Shown here piece after piece: positions 13,854-22,794 of a stretch of 64,000 nucleotides of DNA. The stretch's first letter is position 1. Every line of letters begins with the position of its first letter. The position numbers and the translations under genes are program-made. The DNA lies in assembly GCA_964473105.1 (NCBI GenBank), contig CAYYNQ010000067.1, positions 1 to 64,000 on the forward strand, given 5' to 3'. This stretch comes from CAYYNQ01 sp964473105. Its GTDB lineage: Bacteria > Sumerlaeota > Sumerlaeia > MVZB01. Below the pieces are notes generated by a model. The model was given only the letters and a program-made list of their open reading frames with translations, did no database searches and had not been told where the DNA came from.

Positions 13854-16751
13854 ATGCTCAATCAAGCGAAAAATCCCGGGTTGAACCTCACGACCAGGTT
13901 GCCGGTTGATCCGGGAAGCATTCCCCCCCAGATACGGGCATCCGTCTTGATCCTGTTGCTTTGGATTTGTTTCGTGGTCCCGACCGGGTCGGCGGGGATC
14001 CCCGTCCCATCTGGAGAAACCTTGCCTGGGGTGTTTGCCGGCGCATCTCCGGATTTGTTGCGGGAAGCCGACGGGGGAACAACCGTGGGCAACGGGATAA
14101 ATAATACTGGATTGGTCCCATCGGATGTGACATCGGCAGATTTCAATGGTGATGGATTGATCGACCTGGTCATCACTTATGCTTTCGACGATGCACTGGA
14201 ATATTACATCAATCTCGGCGGTGGCCAGTTTGAACTGACAGCCACCCTTGACGTTGGTGTCAACAACGGGCCATTCAACGACCTGCCGCGTCAGACTGTC
14301 GCCCGTGATTTCGACAAAGATGGATTTCTGGATATCGCGGTGGTTTGTTCCGGTAACCCGAGTACGGTTCCGGCCCTGGTCACAGGTCCGACTGTCGGAA
14401 TTCTCTACGGTTATTCCGGCGGTTTTGAACCGTTCAGGAAGATCGAAATCAAAACAAACGTCAAGATGGTCGAGTTTTCATCCATCCTGATCAGCGGTTA
14501 TCTGGATCAGGACAGCCTGCCGGATCTGGTTGTCGGGCATCACAACAGCAGCGGGATTTCCCTCCTCTATAATCTTGGAAACAGGAACTGGGACAGCAGT
14601 GAACAGATTCTGGTCAACATTCCGGAAAAGATGGGCCCTGAGGATCTTCGTCTCATCGACTTGAATCAGGATGGCGGGGACGAATTAATCATCACCACGG
14701 AAAACAGTATCCAGATCTGGAGGGGCAACGTGTTTGACGGTTTCCCGAATCAGGTCACGGTTATGCAGGGAACCAGTTTTACAGGCTCGGATGTCGCGGA
14801 TCTCAACGGGAACAGTCTTTGGGATCTCGTGGTCATTGACGGGGGGGCGGATGTCATACGGATCCTGATGGACCTGACTCATGCGGGTGAAGTGTCCCGG
14901 GGATATGATATTCAACTCAAGGAGGAAGATGCGCCCATTGATCTCGTGATTTATGACGCCAATCTGGATGGAATTGATGATGTCGGGATTGTCAACCAAG
15001 CCGCCGATATGGCGAATATCTACCTCGGTGGAGCCCATGATGACATTGCATTACCTCCGATCAGTCTTGTCGATGAATTCCAGACCTCCCGTCGGCCCCG
15101 GTCGATGGGTCATGCCGATTTGAACGGCGACCAGAAACCGGACTTGATTGTTGTCAACGATGGCGATGCGTGTTGCGGGGTCGACAATCAGGACATTAAT
15201 ATCATCTATAACAATTATGATGTTTCACTGGAGCCGGTCATGCGGGGGTTTTCGGCCAGCACACCGGGGCTGCAACTGTCGGTCTATCTGGATCGTCCGC
15301 GGGGTCTGGCCTGGGATTCAACACGCCAGTGTCTTTGGACCCTGGACCGCAGGGCAAGGGAACTCATCAAGCTGGATGATGAGGGGCGACTTCTGAAAAG
15401 GGTCCCATTCAGCAATATTGAGAGGCCGGGAATCCCGATTGTGGACCCGGTGGATATCACGGTTGATACGGAGGGCCGCTTGTGGGTTGCCGACAGGTTG
15501 GGGGGAAAGATCATCCGTGTTCCGCTTAATGATGGAAGCGATCCGGGGTTCAGTTTTTTTGTTGACCATGCGGTTCCCGGTAATCCAACGGGGATTGCCT
15601 TCGATTCGGGTTCCGGCCTGTTGTATTCAGGTAGTGAAGGCCGTCCTCAAATCCTTGCATATACGCTTGATGGCGCACTCGCCAAGGTGGATGCTGTCAA
15701 CCCTGTCCGCGGCATGGCCTGGAATCCTTTGGATAATACGCTTTGGTTCATTCCTGAAAATTCCTCGGGGACCATCAGGTTCTTCATGACCAACGGGGGT
15801 ATTGTTGATCCGGTCGAATTCCAGAGTCCCATCGCGCTGACCGATATTGCGAGTATCATGAACGTCGATTCTGGCCGGTCTATTGCGATTGATCCCGCAG
15901 GGGGGCGATTTTGGCTGTTGACCGATAGCGGGTTATTGGTTCAGACGGACATGGCAAACCCGGAAGCGATACGTTCCGTGACGGAATTGAGGCTGCTTCG
16001 TGACATTTGCGCTGTTGCAGGGGAGGGCAGCGGCGGTTTGATTCTGGGAGATTCCGGCCTGCTTGGCACCCTTGTGAAGACCTCATCAGCAGGGGAGGTC
16101 ACGGGATTGATCAGGCTCAATGCGTTTGACAACGAGCATCCCCTCAGGATCTCGGGCCTTTGCAGTGATGGCGACATAATTGGGGTGCTTGACGGGAGAA
16201 ATCGCCGGATCTGCATTCTTGACAAGGCCGGAAACCCAATCAGCAGGTTTGGGGCCGAATTTCTGGCATCCCGCAGGCCGGCGGGGATTCTCAGGGACCA
16301 AGCCAGCGGACATATGCTTGTGGGTCTGGCTGGACGCATAGCGGAATTCAGGCATGATCCGGTAACAGGAAACCCGCCCGTTACGGGGCAGGCCGTGTTT
16401 TTGCATGACCTTCCTGCCAATGTCAGGCCGTCCTCGCTCACAGGACGCCCCGGCGTTACCCACGGGTTGAGTATTTATTCAGCCCACAGGGGGGTGGTGA
16501 TGTTTCTTGATGGAAATTTCCAACTGGACGGAATTCTCAGCCGAACCCAGAATTTCCCCCCTGACATGTTCGTGAACGCATATGCCATTCCAGGGATCGA
16601 TGATTCTTTCGGCCTGGATGGTAACGTGAATCGTTTGGATCCCGGCACGGATGTCTGGGTGGCCGTTGGCCGGGGTGAAACAAATCTGGTGTCTTCAAAC
16701 CTTGTCAAGCCCAGAAGTGCAGCCGCTCCGGTGTGGCTCCAACTTCCCTGA
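13854..16751 (+). CDS. Secreted FG-GAP/VCBS repeat and NHL-type beta-propeller protein
   Basis: A 965-residue exported protein. After a long N-region (about 28 residues) there is a hydrophobic signal helix (SVLILLLWICFVVPTGSAG). Residues ~85-460 contain about seven FG-GAP/VCBS units with DxDxDG-type calcium loops, such as ADFNGDGLIDLVI, ARDFDKDGFLDIAVV, ADLNGNSLWDLVV and ADLNGDQKPDLIVV. Residues ~480-950 form an NHL/YncE-like propeller (RPRGLAWDSTRQCLWTLD, PVDITVDTEGRLWVADR, NPTGIAFDSGSGLLY). There is no LPXTG, no autotransporter barrel and no obvious sorting tail. It starts 30 bp after the pseudopilin and is probably in the same operon and regulon. A role in surface adhesion or binding is an inference; no enzyme motif was found. 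Confidence 0.85.
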   Translation: MLNQAKNPGLNLTTRLPVDPGSIPPQIRASVLILLLWICFVVPTGSAGIPVPSGETLPGVFAGASPDLLREADGGTTVGNGINNTGLVPSDVTSADFNGDGLIDLVITYAFDDALEYYINLGGGQFELTATLDVGVNNGPFNDLPRQTVARDFDKDGFLDIAVVCSGNPSTVPALVTGPTVGILYGYSGGFEPFRKIEIKTNVKMVEFSSILISGYLDQDSLPDLVVGHHNSSGISLLYNLGNRNWDSSEQILVNIPEKMGPEDLRLIDLNQDGGDELIITTENSIQIWRGNVFDGFPNQVTVMQGTSFTGSDVADLNGNSLWDLVVIDGGADVIRILMDLTHAGEVSRGYDIQLKEEDAPIDLVIYDANLDGIDDVGIVNQAADMANIYLGGAHDDIALPPISLVDEFQTSRRPRSMGHADLNGDQKPDLIVVNDGDACCGVDNQDINIIYNNYDVSLEPVMRGFSASTPGLQLSVYLDRPRGLAWDSTRQCLWTLDRRARELIKLDDEGRLLKRVPFSNIERPGIPIVDPVDITVDTEGRLWVADRLGGKIIRVPLNDGSDPGFSFFVDHAVPGNPTGIAFDSGSGLLYSGSEGRPQILAYTLDGALAKVDAVNPVRGMAWNPLDNTLWFIPENSSGTIRFFMTNGGIVDPVEFQSPIALTDIASIMNVDSGRSIAIDPAGGRFWLLTDSGLLVQTDMANPEAIRSVTELRLLRDICAVAGEGSGGLILGDSGLLGTLVKTSSAGEVTGLIRLNAFDNEHPLRISGLCSDGDIIGVLDGRNRRICILDKAGNPISRFGAEFLASRRPAGILRDQASGHMLVGLAGRIAEFRHDPVTGNPPVTGQAVFLHDLPANVRPSSLTGRPGVTHGLSIYSAHRGVVMFLDGNFQLDGILSRTQNFPPDMFVNAYAIPGIDDSFGLDGNVNRLDPGTDVWVAVGRGETNLVSSNLVKPRSAAAPVWLQLP

Positions 16752-16885
16752 CCCTGTGCCGGTCTGGTCAATACCTTGCATTCGTGGTCTGGTCGATTTA
16801 TCCTGTCCTACCCTGCCGGGTTGCGGGCTTTCAGGATTCTGATCTGAAGCTACCCATTTCTGGTGCAGGGCGAGGTTGATTCATC

Positions 16886-18001
16886 ATGGCCATTGTGTTC
16901 GAGGATCTCAAACCGCTGCTGGGGAAACTGGATGAGCGCGTCAGGGCGGCCCGTCAGTATCTGGAATTTGACAAGGTCGGCGTACAGATCAGCGAACTTG
17001 AGTCGGTTGCGGCTGATCCGAACTTTTGGAATGACAAGGATAATGCCCGGGAACACATGCAGCGCCTGGACCGCCTCAAGAACCAGGTCCAACCCTGGCT
17101 CGAAGTCGAATCCGAATTGTCCGACACCTTCGAGTTGGTGGAACTGGCTGCCGATGACATCTCAATCCAGGAAGAACTGCTAGGGCAGTCCGAGGGGATA
17201 GAGGCCAGAATTCTCGCGCTTGAAACCCGGGCACAATTGAAGGAACCCGAGGATGTCAATAATTGTTACATGCACATTCATGCCGGTGCCGGCGGCACGG
17301 AATCCTGTGATTGGGCCTCGATGTTGTTGAGGATGTTCAGTCGCTGGGTTGAAAATCAAAACATGAGCATCTCAACGATTGACCTGCAGGAAGGTGAGGA
17401 GGCGGGTATACGGAGTGCGACGCTTCTTGTGAAAGGTGAATATGCCTACGGTTACCTCAAGTCCGAGTCAGGAGTGCACAGGCTGGTTAGGATATCCCCC
17501 TTCGATGCGAACAAGCGCCGCCACACATCATTTTGCTCCATCCATGCCTGGCCGGAAATCGACGACAGTATCGAGGTCGAGGTTAGGGATGATGATCTCA
17601 AGGTTGATACATTCAGGTCATCCGGGGCCGGGGGGCAACATGTTAACAAGACAGAGTCCGCGGTCAGGATCACGCATCTGCCCTCTAAGATTGTCGTTTC
17701 GTGCCAGAACGAGCGCAGTCAGCACCAGAATCGTGCCCAGGCCTTGAAAATGCTCCGGGCCAGGATTTACCAGGATATCCTCGAGAAGCGGCGTGTTGAA
17801 CAGGATGCTAAGAATGGCGAAAAAAAAGATATTGCCTGGGGGAACCAGATCCGTTCCTATGTGTTTCAGCCCTACCAGATGGTCAAGGATCACCGGACGG
17901 ATTGTGAGACAGGTAATATACCGGCCGTCATGGACGGTCAAATTGACAAGTTCATCGAGGCCTACCTGAGATGGAATGCCGGGATCACCGATGAGGCCTG
18001 A
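16886..18001 (+). CDS. prfB: Peptide chain release factor 2
   Basis: Recognises UGA and UAA stop codons on the ribosome and triggers peptide release. The tripeptide anticodon SPF is at residues 204-206 (RISPFDANKRRHTSF) and the catalytic GGQ at residues 249-251 (SGAGGQHVNKTES). The length of 371 residues is standard. The gene is one continuous frame: the CTT-TGA-C programmed +1 frameshift that autoregulates prfB in many bacteria is absent. The equivalent place (about residue 27) reads GAA TTT GAC in frame, so the TTTGAC word remains but no stop is in frame. The ATG at 16886 follows no strong ribosome-binding site. Neighbours are unrelated. Confidence 0.96.
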   Translation: MAIVFEDLKPLLGKLDERVRAARQYLEFDKVGVQISELESVAADPNFWNDKDNAREHMQRLDRLKNQVQPWLEVESELSDTFELVELAADDISIQEELLGQSEGIEARILALETRAQLKEPEDVNNCYMHIHAGAGGTESCDWASMLLRMFSRWVENQNMSISTIDLQEGEEAGIRSATLLVKGEYAYGYLKSESGVHRLVRISPFDANKRRHTSFCSIHAWPEIDDSIEVEVRDDDLKVDTFRSSGAGGQHVNKTESAVRITHLPSKIVVSCQNERSQHQNRAQALKMLRARIYQDILEKRRVEQDAKNGEKKDIAWGNQIRSYVFQPYQMVKDHRTDCETGNIPAVMDGQIDKFIEAYLRWNAGITDEA

Positions 18002-18118
18002 TTCCCCACCGGCGGTGTTATTGGGCGGGTCTCCTGCACCCATGCGGATTGTGAATCAGCAATATTGAAAAGGTGCCGTTCCCATTGCGGCAATGAACAG
18101 GTCAAGCCCTTGTTCACG

Positions 18119-19039
18119 ATGAAATGCCATCCTCTCGTTTTGGGCCTGACATTCACCATGCTGGTTGTCCTTGCGGGATCCATGCAGTCTCGCGCCGGGG
18201 ATGATGGGGATGCGATTCTGGCGGGTTCGGGAGTTTCATCCGGGACGGGCAACGGCTCTGTTTTCGGGAATGTGATTGAAACCGGTCATTCACCCGAGGT
18301 GGAGGAGGCGTTGCGGAATATGGCGGGGGTCAATTTTACACGGGGACCCGCAGGATCCCGCCGAATCGCCCTTACATTTGACGACGGTCCAAGTGGTTCA
18401 ACCACTGGAAAAGTCCTTGATATTCTCAGGGAAAACGGTGTTGCAGCCACCTTTTTCGTGCTTGGCGAAATGGTTGAGAAGCACCCGGGATTATTACGTC
18501 GGATTATCGGCGAGGGTCATGAGGTCGGGAACCATTCCTATTCACACAGGGACATGAGGAAACTGGATGCCCCGGAGATCAGGGAGGAAATCCGGAAGAC
18601 ACAGGAGTTGATCGAGAGGTATGGCGGCGTGTCACCGCGCATCTTCAGGCCCCCCTATGGAAACACCAACAGGGAGTTACGGGAATACTGCAGGGATGCC
18701 GGCATGGTCATGTGCAAATGGAGCGTCGATCCGCGTGATTGGAAAAAGACGGTTACGGTGGATGCGATGAATTCGACGATACGGGACCAGACCCGGGGAG
18801 GGTCGGTCATTATTCTCCATGATATCAAGAAAAAGACGGTCAAGGCCTTGCCGGGAATCCTAGGGGAGCTGAAAAAATCGGGTTTTGAATTTATTTTGCT
18901 GAGTCGAATGATCGCGGACGCTTGGCAGGCAAAAACTGCGAAGATGACCAGGGCTGGATCCCCGGGAGTTTTAGCCGGTTCTGGCACTGTCACCACAAGG
19001 CAACCCCTGACCCTGCCGCTCGATGAAACAGAATTCTGA
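18119..19039 (+). CDS. Exported polysaccharide deacetylase (NodB / CE4 family)
   Basis: Zinc-dependent removal of N- or O-acetyl groups from a cell-wall or exopolysaccharide, acting outside the cytoplasm. From the ATG at 18119 the N-terminus is a signal peptide (MKCHPLVLGLTFTMLVVLAG, cleavage probably after the SRA at residues ~25-27). CE4 motifs appear in order: MT1 LTFDDGP, MT2 VGNHSYSH, MT3 FRPPYGN, MT4 WSVDPRDW, MT5 SVIILHD. All catalytic and metal residues (DD, HxxxH, R) are present. A TTG 54 bp upstream would add a charged stretch before the signal peptide and is not used. The length of 306 residues fits. It stands between prfB and cinA; the substrate is unknown. Confidence 0.92.
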   Translation: MKCHPLVLGLTFTMLVVLAGSMQSRAGDDGDAILAGSGVSSGTGNGSVFGNVIETGHSPEVEEALRNMAGVNFTRGPAGSRRIALTFDDGPSGSTTGKVLDILRENGVAATFFVLGEMVEKHPGLLRRIIGEGHEVGNHSYSHRDMRKLDAPEIREEIRKTQELIERYGGVSPRIFRPPYGNTNRELREYCRDAGMVMCKWSVDPRDWKKTVTVDAMNSTIRDQTRGGSVIILHDIKKKTVKALPGILGELKKSGFEFILLSRMIADAWQAKTAKMTRAGSPGVLAGSGTVTTRQPLTLPLDETEF

Positions 19040-19098
19040 ATGTTTGTGATGTTGCGGATATGGTCTCCCTCACAGGTTGATGCTTTTGGAGGAACCTG

Positions 19099-19842
19099 AT
19101 GGAAAACCAGATGCTGAAAACATGGATTATCTCAACAGGCACCGAAATCCTTCAGGGACTTTATGCGGACACCAATGCGCAGTGGCTGAGCAGGCGATTT
19201 AATGAAATCGGGATGGAAGTCCAACGTCACATGGCTGTGCCCGATAAACCAGACCTGTTGAGGTTTGCCCTGTTACATGCGGCCGATTCGGCCGATCTCG
19301 TGGTGATCAGCGGTGGCCTTGGCCCAACACGGGATGATGTGAACCGTGACGTGATCGCCGAAGTATGGAGGTCGAACCTGTCAGAAAATGTCGGGGCGCT
19401 GGATAATATCTCGGACCGATACAGCAGATGTGGCCAGGTTTTGTCCGATGTCGGTCGACGTCAGGCATGGGTTCCCGAATCAGCCATGATTCTGCAGAAT
19501 GATCATGGGACGGCTCCCGGTTTCTTTATTCCAAGGGAATCTTGCAGGTTCTCCGGGGCTGCGCTGCTGGCCCTGCCCGGACCGCCCCGGGAGTTGCAGC
19601 CAATGTTCGACCGCAAGGCTGTTTCAATGCTTCGCGAACATCTTGACGGCTGGACTGTCCTGGACAAGGCCGTATTTACCATCCTTGGATATCCTGAATC
19701 TGCCATCAATGACCGGTTGCATCATCCCGATGATGATGAGAATGATGTCGGGATAACGCTGCTTTCAAATCCAGGCCGTGTCGATATCCGGTTGATTATC
19801 AAGGCATCCGATGCTTCGAACTCAGAGCGTCTCCGGGCCTAA
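19099..19842 (+). pseudogene. cinA: CinA N-terminal part, ended by an in-frame TAA
   Basis: The MoCF-like domain of CinA (ADP-ribose pyrophosphatase in characterised members): ISTGTEILQGLYADTNAQWL, VISGGLGPTRDDVNRDV and ALPGPPRELQPMF are family landmarks. The ATG has an ideal GGAGG 6 bases upstream. After residue 247 a TAA (19840-19842) ends translation, but the same frame continues without another stop through WRLKVHDRVG into the complete C-terminal amidohydrolase domain at 19927-20397. A full-length CinA of ~432 residues is thus interrupted by one nonsense codon in the linker. It is either a point mutation, a sequencing or assembly error, or a natural split; the 28-codon conserved-looking bridge argues for a recent change. 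Confidence 0.85.
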
Positions 19843-19926
19843 TGGCGGCTGAAGGTCCACGACCGGGTCGGGGGCGAAAATATCTTCTGCGAGGACAATG
19901 AAATCCCGGGGACAGTTATCGGGGAC

Positions 19927-20397
19927 TTGTTGAGGGTGCAGGATGGAACTCTTGCAGTTGCAGAGTCCTGTACGGGGGGAGCGCTTTCATCCATGCTGAC
20001 GGAAGCTCGTGGTGCATCGGATTGGTTCAAGGGCGGAATTGTATCCTATGACAATCTTGTCAAGCGTGACCAATTGGCGGTGCCGCCCGATATGATGGAT
20101 GCCTATGGAGCGGTCAGTCCCGAGGTTGCCCGGGCCATGGCCGAGGGGGTGCGTCGGGCCTGTTCGGCTGATTGGGGCTTGGGTATCACGGGGATTGCCG
20201 GGCCGGATGGGGGGAGCCTTGAAAAACCGGTTGGATTGGTGTATTTGAGTTTGGCAGGTTCTAATTCTGCAACGATTGTCAGGAAACATGAATTCGGGGG
20301 CGACCGGGACATGGTCAGGCAGCAGGCGGTGTCCGGTTCCCTGGATCTCCTGAGAAGATCATTGAAAGGCATGCCCTTGGATAAGCGCCTACCCTGA
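19927..20397 (+). pseudogene. pncC: CinA C-terminal part: nicotinamide-nucleotide amidohydrolase domain (PncC)
   Basis: Same frame as the CinA N-terminal part, after the TAA at 19840. The domain deamidates nicotinamide mononucleotide in pyridine nucleotide recycling. Conserved segments are VAESCTGGALSSMLT (catalytic Ser/Thr region), WFKGGIVSYDN, YGAVSPEVARAMAEG, GITGIAGPDGGS, KPVGLVYL and the GDRDMVRQQAV end. The first possible start is a TTG at 19927, which would cut off part of the first helix (IPGTVIGDLL is encoded just before it). Free-standing PncC proteins of this size (~160 residues) do exist, so the fragment could still work if translated. Its stop lies 58 bp before the chosen thyX start. 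Confidence 0.82.
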
Positions 20398-20455
20398 GGA
20401 TACAGGGGCAGGCGGTTCGGTTCACCCCGTTTTGTACACTGGGGTCTCCGGGTTC

Positions 20456-21325
20456 ATGGGCTTTAAAAATATGAGTCATATCACAACTCCCGAAGCCGAG
20501 GCTCTGCTAGACCAGGAGATCCGTGTTTTGGACAAGGGATTTGTCCGCATGGTTGATTACGTCGGAGGGGATGAACGTATCGTTCAATCCGCGAGGGTTT
20601 CTTACGGGAAGGGCACGAAGTCCGTCAGGGAAGATCGTGGATTGATAAATTATCTCATGCGGCATCGCCACACATCGCCTTTCGAGCAGGTGAGCCTTAC
20701 GTTCCATACCCGGATGCCGATCTTCGTGGCGCGTCAGTGGGTGCGTCACCGGACAGCAAAAATCAATGAAATATCGGGCCGTTACTCGATCCTTGAGGAT
20801 GAATTTTATGTCCCTGAACCGGATCAGATACGGCCCCAGAGCCAGATGAACCGGCAGGGCCGTGCCCAGGAACCCCTTGACCGGGAAACGGCTGAGGGGA
20901 TCATCCAGACCCTTGAGGAAGATCAACGCCAGATCTACGGGCATTATGAGGACATGATCGGGCAGGATGTTGCCAGGGAATTGGCGAGGATCAACCTGCC
21001 GGTATCTCTGTATACGGAATGGTATTGGAAGTCGGACCTGCACACCCTGTTCCACTTCATTGCACTACGCATGAATGATCATGCCCAGCATGAAATTCGT
21101 GTCTATGCAGAGGCGATGGCCCGGTGTGCGAAGGCGGTTGCGCCGCTGGCCTACGAGGCCTTCGAAGAGCATGTCCTGGGCGGTGTGCATTTTTCGAGAG
21201 AGGAACTCCATGCGATTCGGGACATGGTAGGAGGTCAGGCCTGTGAGATCGAGAACAAGAGACTGAGGAGGGAATTTTTCGAAAAACTCGATCTTGAGGA
21301 TTCCAGGGCTGGTGACTCATCCTGA
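20456..21325 (+). CDS. thyX: Flavin-dependent thymidylate synthase
   Basis: Makes dTMP from dUMP using methylene-tetrahydrofolate and FAD/NADPH, replacing ThyA. The ThyX motif RHRTAKINEIS is complete (RHR-x7-S), followed by GRYS. Other landmarks are RHRHTSPFEQVSLTFH, PIFVARQWVRHRT and the C-terminal LRMNDHAQHEIRVYAEAM. The length of 289 residues is slightly above average. The ATG at 20456 is used; ATG 20471 is also possible, and neither has a clear ribosome-binding site. No dihydrofolate reductase gene is adjacent. The stop codon sits in a 9-bp inverted repeat (21322-21366) that may end transcription before hisS. Confidence 0.95.
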   Translation: MGFKNMSHITTPEAEALLDQEIRVLDKGFVRMVDYVGGDERIVQSARVSYGKGTKSVREDRGLINYLMRHRHTSPFEQVSLTFHTRMPIFVARQWVRHRTAKINEISGRYSILEDEFYVPEPDQIRPQSQMNRQGRAQEPLDRETAEGIIQTLEEDQRQIYGHYEDMIGQDVARELARINLPVSLYTEWYWKSDLHTLFHFIALRMNDHAQHEIRVYAEAMARCAKAVAPLAYEAFEEHVLGGVHFSREELHAIRDMVGGQACEIENKRLRREFFEKLDLEDSRAGDSS

Positions 21326-21366
21326 AAAGGACGGCCGGTTTGTGATGAGTCAGCAGGCCTTTTCAG
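21322..21366 (+). terminator. Inverted repeat at the thyX stop, possible terminator or attenuator
   Basis: CTGAAAAGG (21322-21330) and CCTTTTCAG (21358-21366) are perfect 9-bp complements with a 27-base loop. The left arm includes the thyX stop codon. The right arm ends with no T-run, so the structure may act as a terminator or as an mRNA 3' stabiliser. Confidence 0.35.
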
Positions 21367-21448
21367 CAACAGATGGATTCATCTGCCCAATTTCTTTTCC
21401 GCCCCGGCAATTCGGATTATGTCCGTTTGCCTTGAAAGCCCGGTTTCC

Positions 21449-22750
21449 ATGAAGAAAATATCCGCCCCAAAAGGGATGCGTGATTTCTACCCCGATCAAT
21501 ACCGTGTCAGGCTGGGCCTGTTCAAGGCTTGGGAGGAGTCTGCACTAAATCACGGTTTTGAGTTCTACGATGCCCCCGTGGTTGAGACCTTGGAGTTGCT
21601 CCAGCGGAAGGCCGGGGAGGAAATATCCAAACAGATCTATGTCCTTGAAGAAAAAGGGAGCCAGCATCTTGCACTGAGGCCGGAATTGACTCCCTCACTT
21701 GCAAGGATGATCATTGCCAGGCAGGGTGAGTTGTCATTTCCACTGAAGTGGGCTTCCATTGCGCAGTGTTTTCGCTATGAACGCATGCAGAAAGGCAGGA
21801 AGCGTGAGCATTACCAGTTGAATCTCGACATTGTGGGTGAGAGTTCCAGCATGGCTGAGGTGGAGGTTCTGGGCGCGGCTGTTCTGGCTATGCAGTCGCT
21901 GGGGTTGAATCATAACGATTTTTATATCCGGATAGGAAGCAGGTCGTTGCTGTCAGCCCTGTTAAAATCCGTTGGTATTCCGGACGCACATTTCATGGCA
22001 TGTTGTCTGGTTCTGGACAAGCGCGAGAAGATTTCCGATGACGAGATCCTTGAACTTCTCGCAAAGGAGGGGATCTCCATCGATGATTCGGGCAGGATCT
22101 TTGATTTGCTGGGTATCCGGTCGCTGGATGAAGTCCGTAACCGGCTGGATGGTGTCAGCCGGGCCAGGTCCGCCCTTGATGAGATTGACTCATTTTTTGA
22201 ATCAGCTGCGGAACTCGGTCTCTCCGATTACCTTTCATTTGATCCCGGCGTGATCCGGGGGCTTGGTTACTATACCGGGATTGTGTTCGAGGCATTCGAC
22301 CGGAAAAACCGATCCCGGGCGATTTTCGGGGGCGGGCGTTACGATAATCTTCTCAGTTCACTGGGCGGGAAGACGATGCCATGTGTTGGGCTCGGGTTCG
22401 GTGATGTTGTGATCACCGACATGCTGGAGGAACTCAACAGGGATCCGGTGATGGGGAGGAGGCTTGAATATGCGGTTGGATTCATGGACGTCCAATGCAG
22501 GCCGCTTGCGTCCAGGGTTGCCTCCAGAATCCGCCACTCCGGCCTGGGTTGTGATTTGGGCCTGTCGGGGGAAAAGCCGAGAAAATTCTTCTCGAGGGCC
22601 AATCGATTGCATGCCGCACATGCTGTGTATATCGGCCCGTCCGAGTTGAAAAGTGGTCGACTGGGAGTGAAGAACATGGCGGACGGGGAGATAAGAGACA
22701 TCAGGTTTGATGACTCGACGGATTTTGAGTCATTGGTATCAGCGGGCTGA
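21449..22750 (+). CDS. hisS: Histidyl-tRNA synthetase
   Basis: Class II aminoacyl-tRNA synthetase. Motif 1 region KGMRDFYPDQ, motif 2 CFRYERMQKGRKREHYQ, histidine-specific loops RGLGYYTGIVFE and IFGGGRYDNLL, and motif 3 MPCVGLGFGDVV are present, followed by an anticodon-binding domain (about residues 340-430). The phrase LALRPELTPSLARM is closer to archaeal/eukaryotic-like HisRS than to the common bacterial form. The ATG at 21449 (433 residues) starts directly before the conserved PKGMRDF; the ATG at 21419 would add 10 residues. Ribosome-binding sites are weak for both. A glycosyltransferase gene follows after 44 bp. Confidence 0.95.
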   Translation: MKKISAPKGMRDFYPDQYRVRLGLFKAWEESALNHGFEFYDAPVVETLELLQRKAGEEISKQIYVLEEKGSQHLALRPELTPSLARMIIARQGELSFPLKWASIAQCFRYERMQKGRKREHYQLNLDIVGESSSMAEVEVLGAAVLAMQSLGLNHNDFYIRIGSRSLLSALLKSVGIPDAHFMACCLVLDKREKISDDEILELLAKEGISIDDSGRIFDLLGIRSLDEVRNRLDGVSRARSALDEIDSFFESAAELGLSDYLSFDPGVIRGLGYYTGIVFEAFDRKNRSRAIFGGGRYDNLLSSLGGKTMPCVGLGFGDVVITDMLEELNRDPVMGRRLEYAVGFMDVQCRPLASRVASRIRHSGLGCDLGLSGEKPRKFFSRANRLHAAHAVYIGPSELKSGRLGVKNMADGEIRDIRFDDSTDFESLVSAG

Positions 22751-22794
22751 GTTGGACAAACACAAGTGCATCCAGGGGGAGATATCAAGATACA

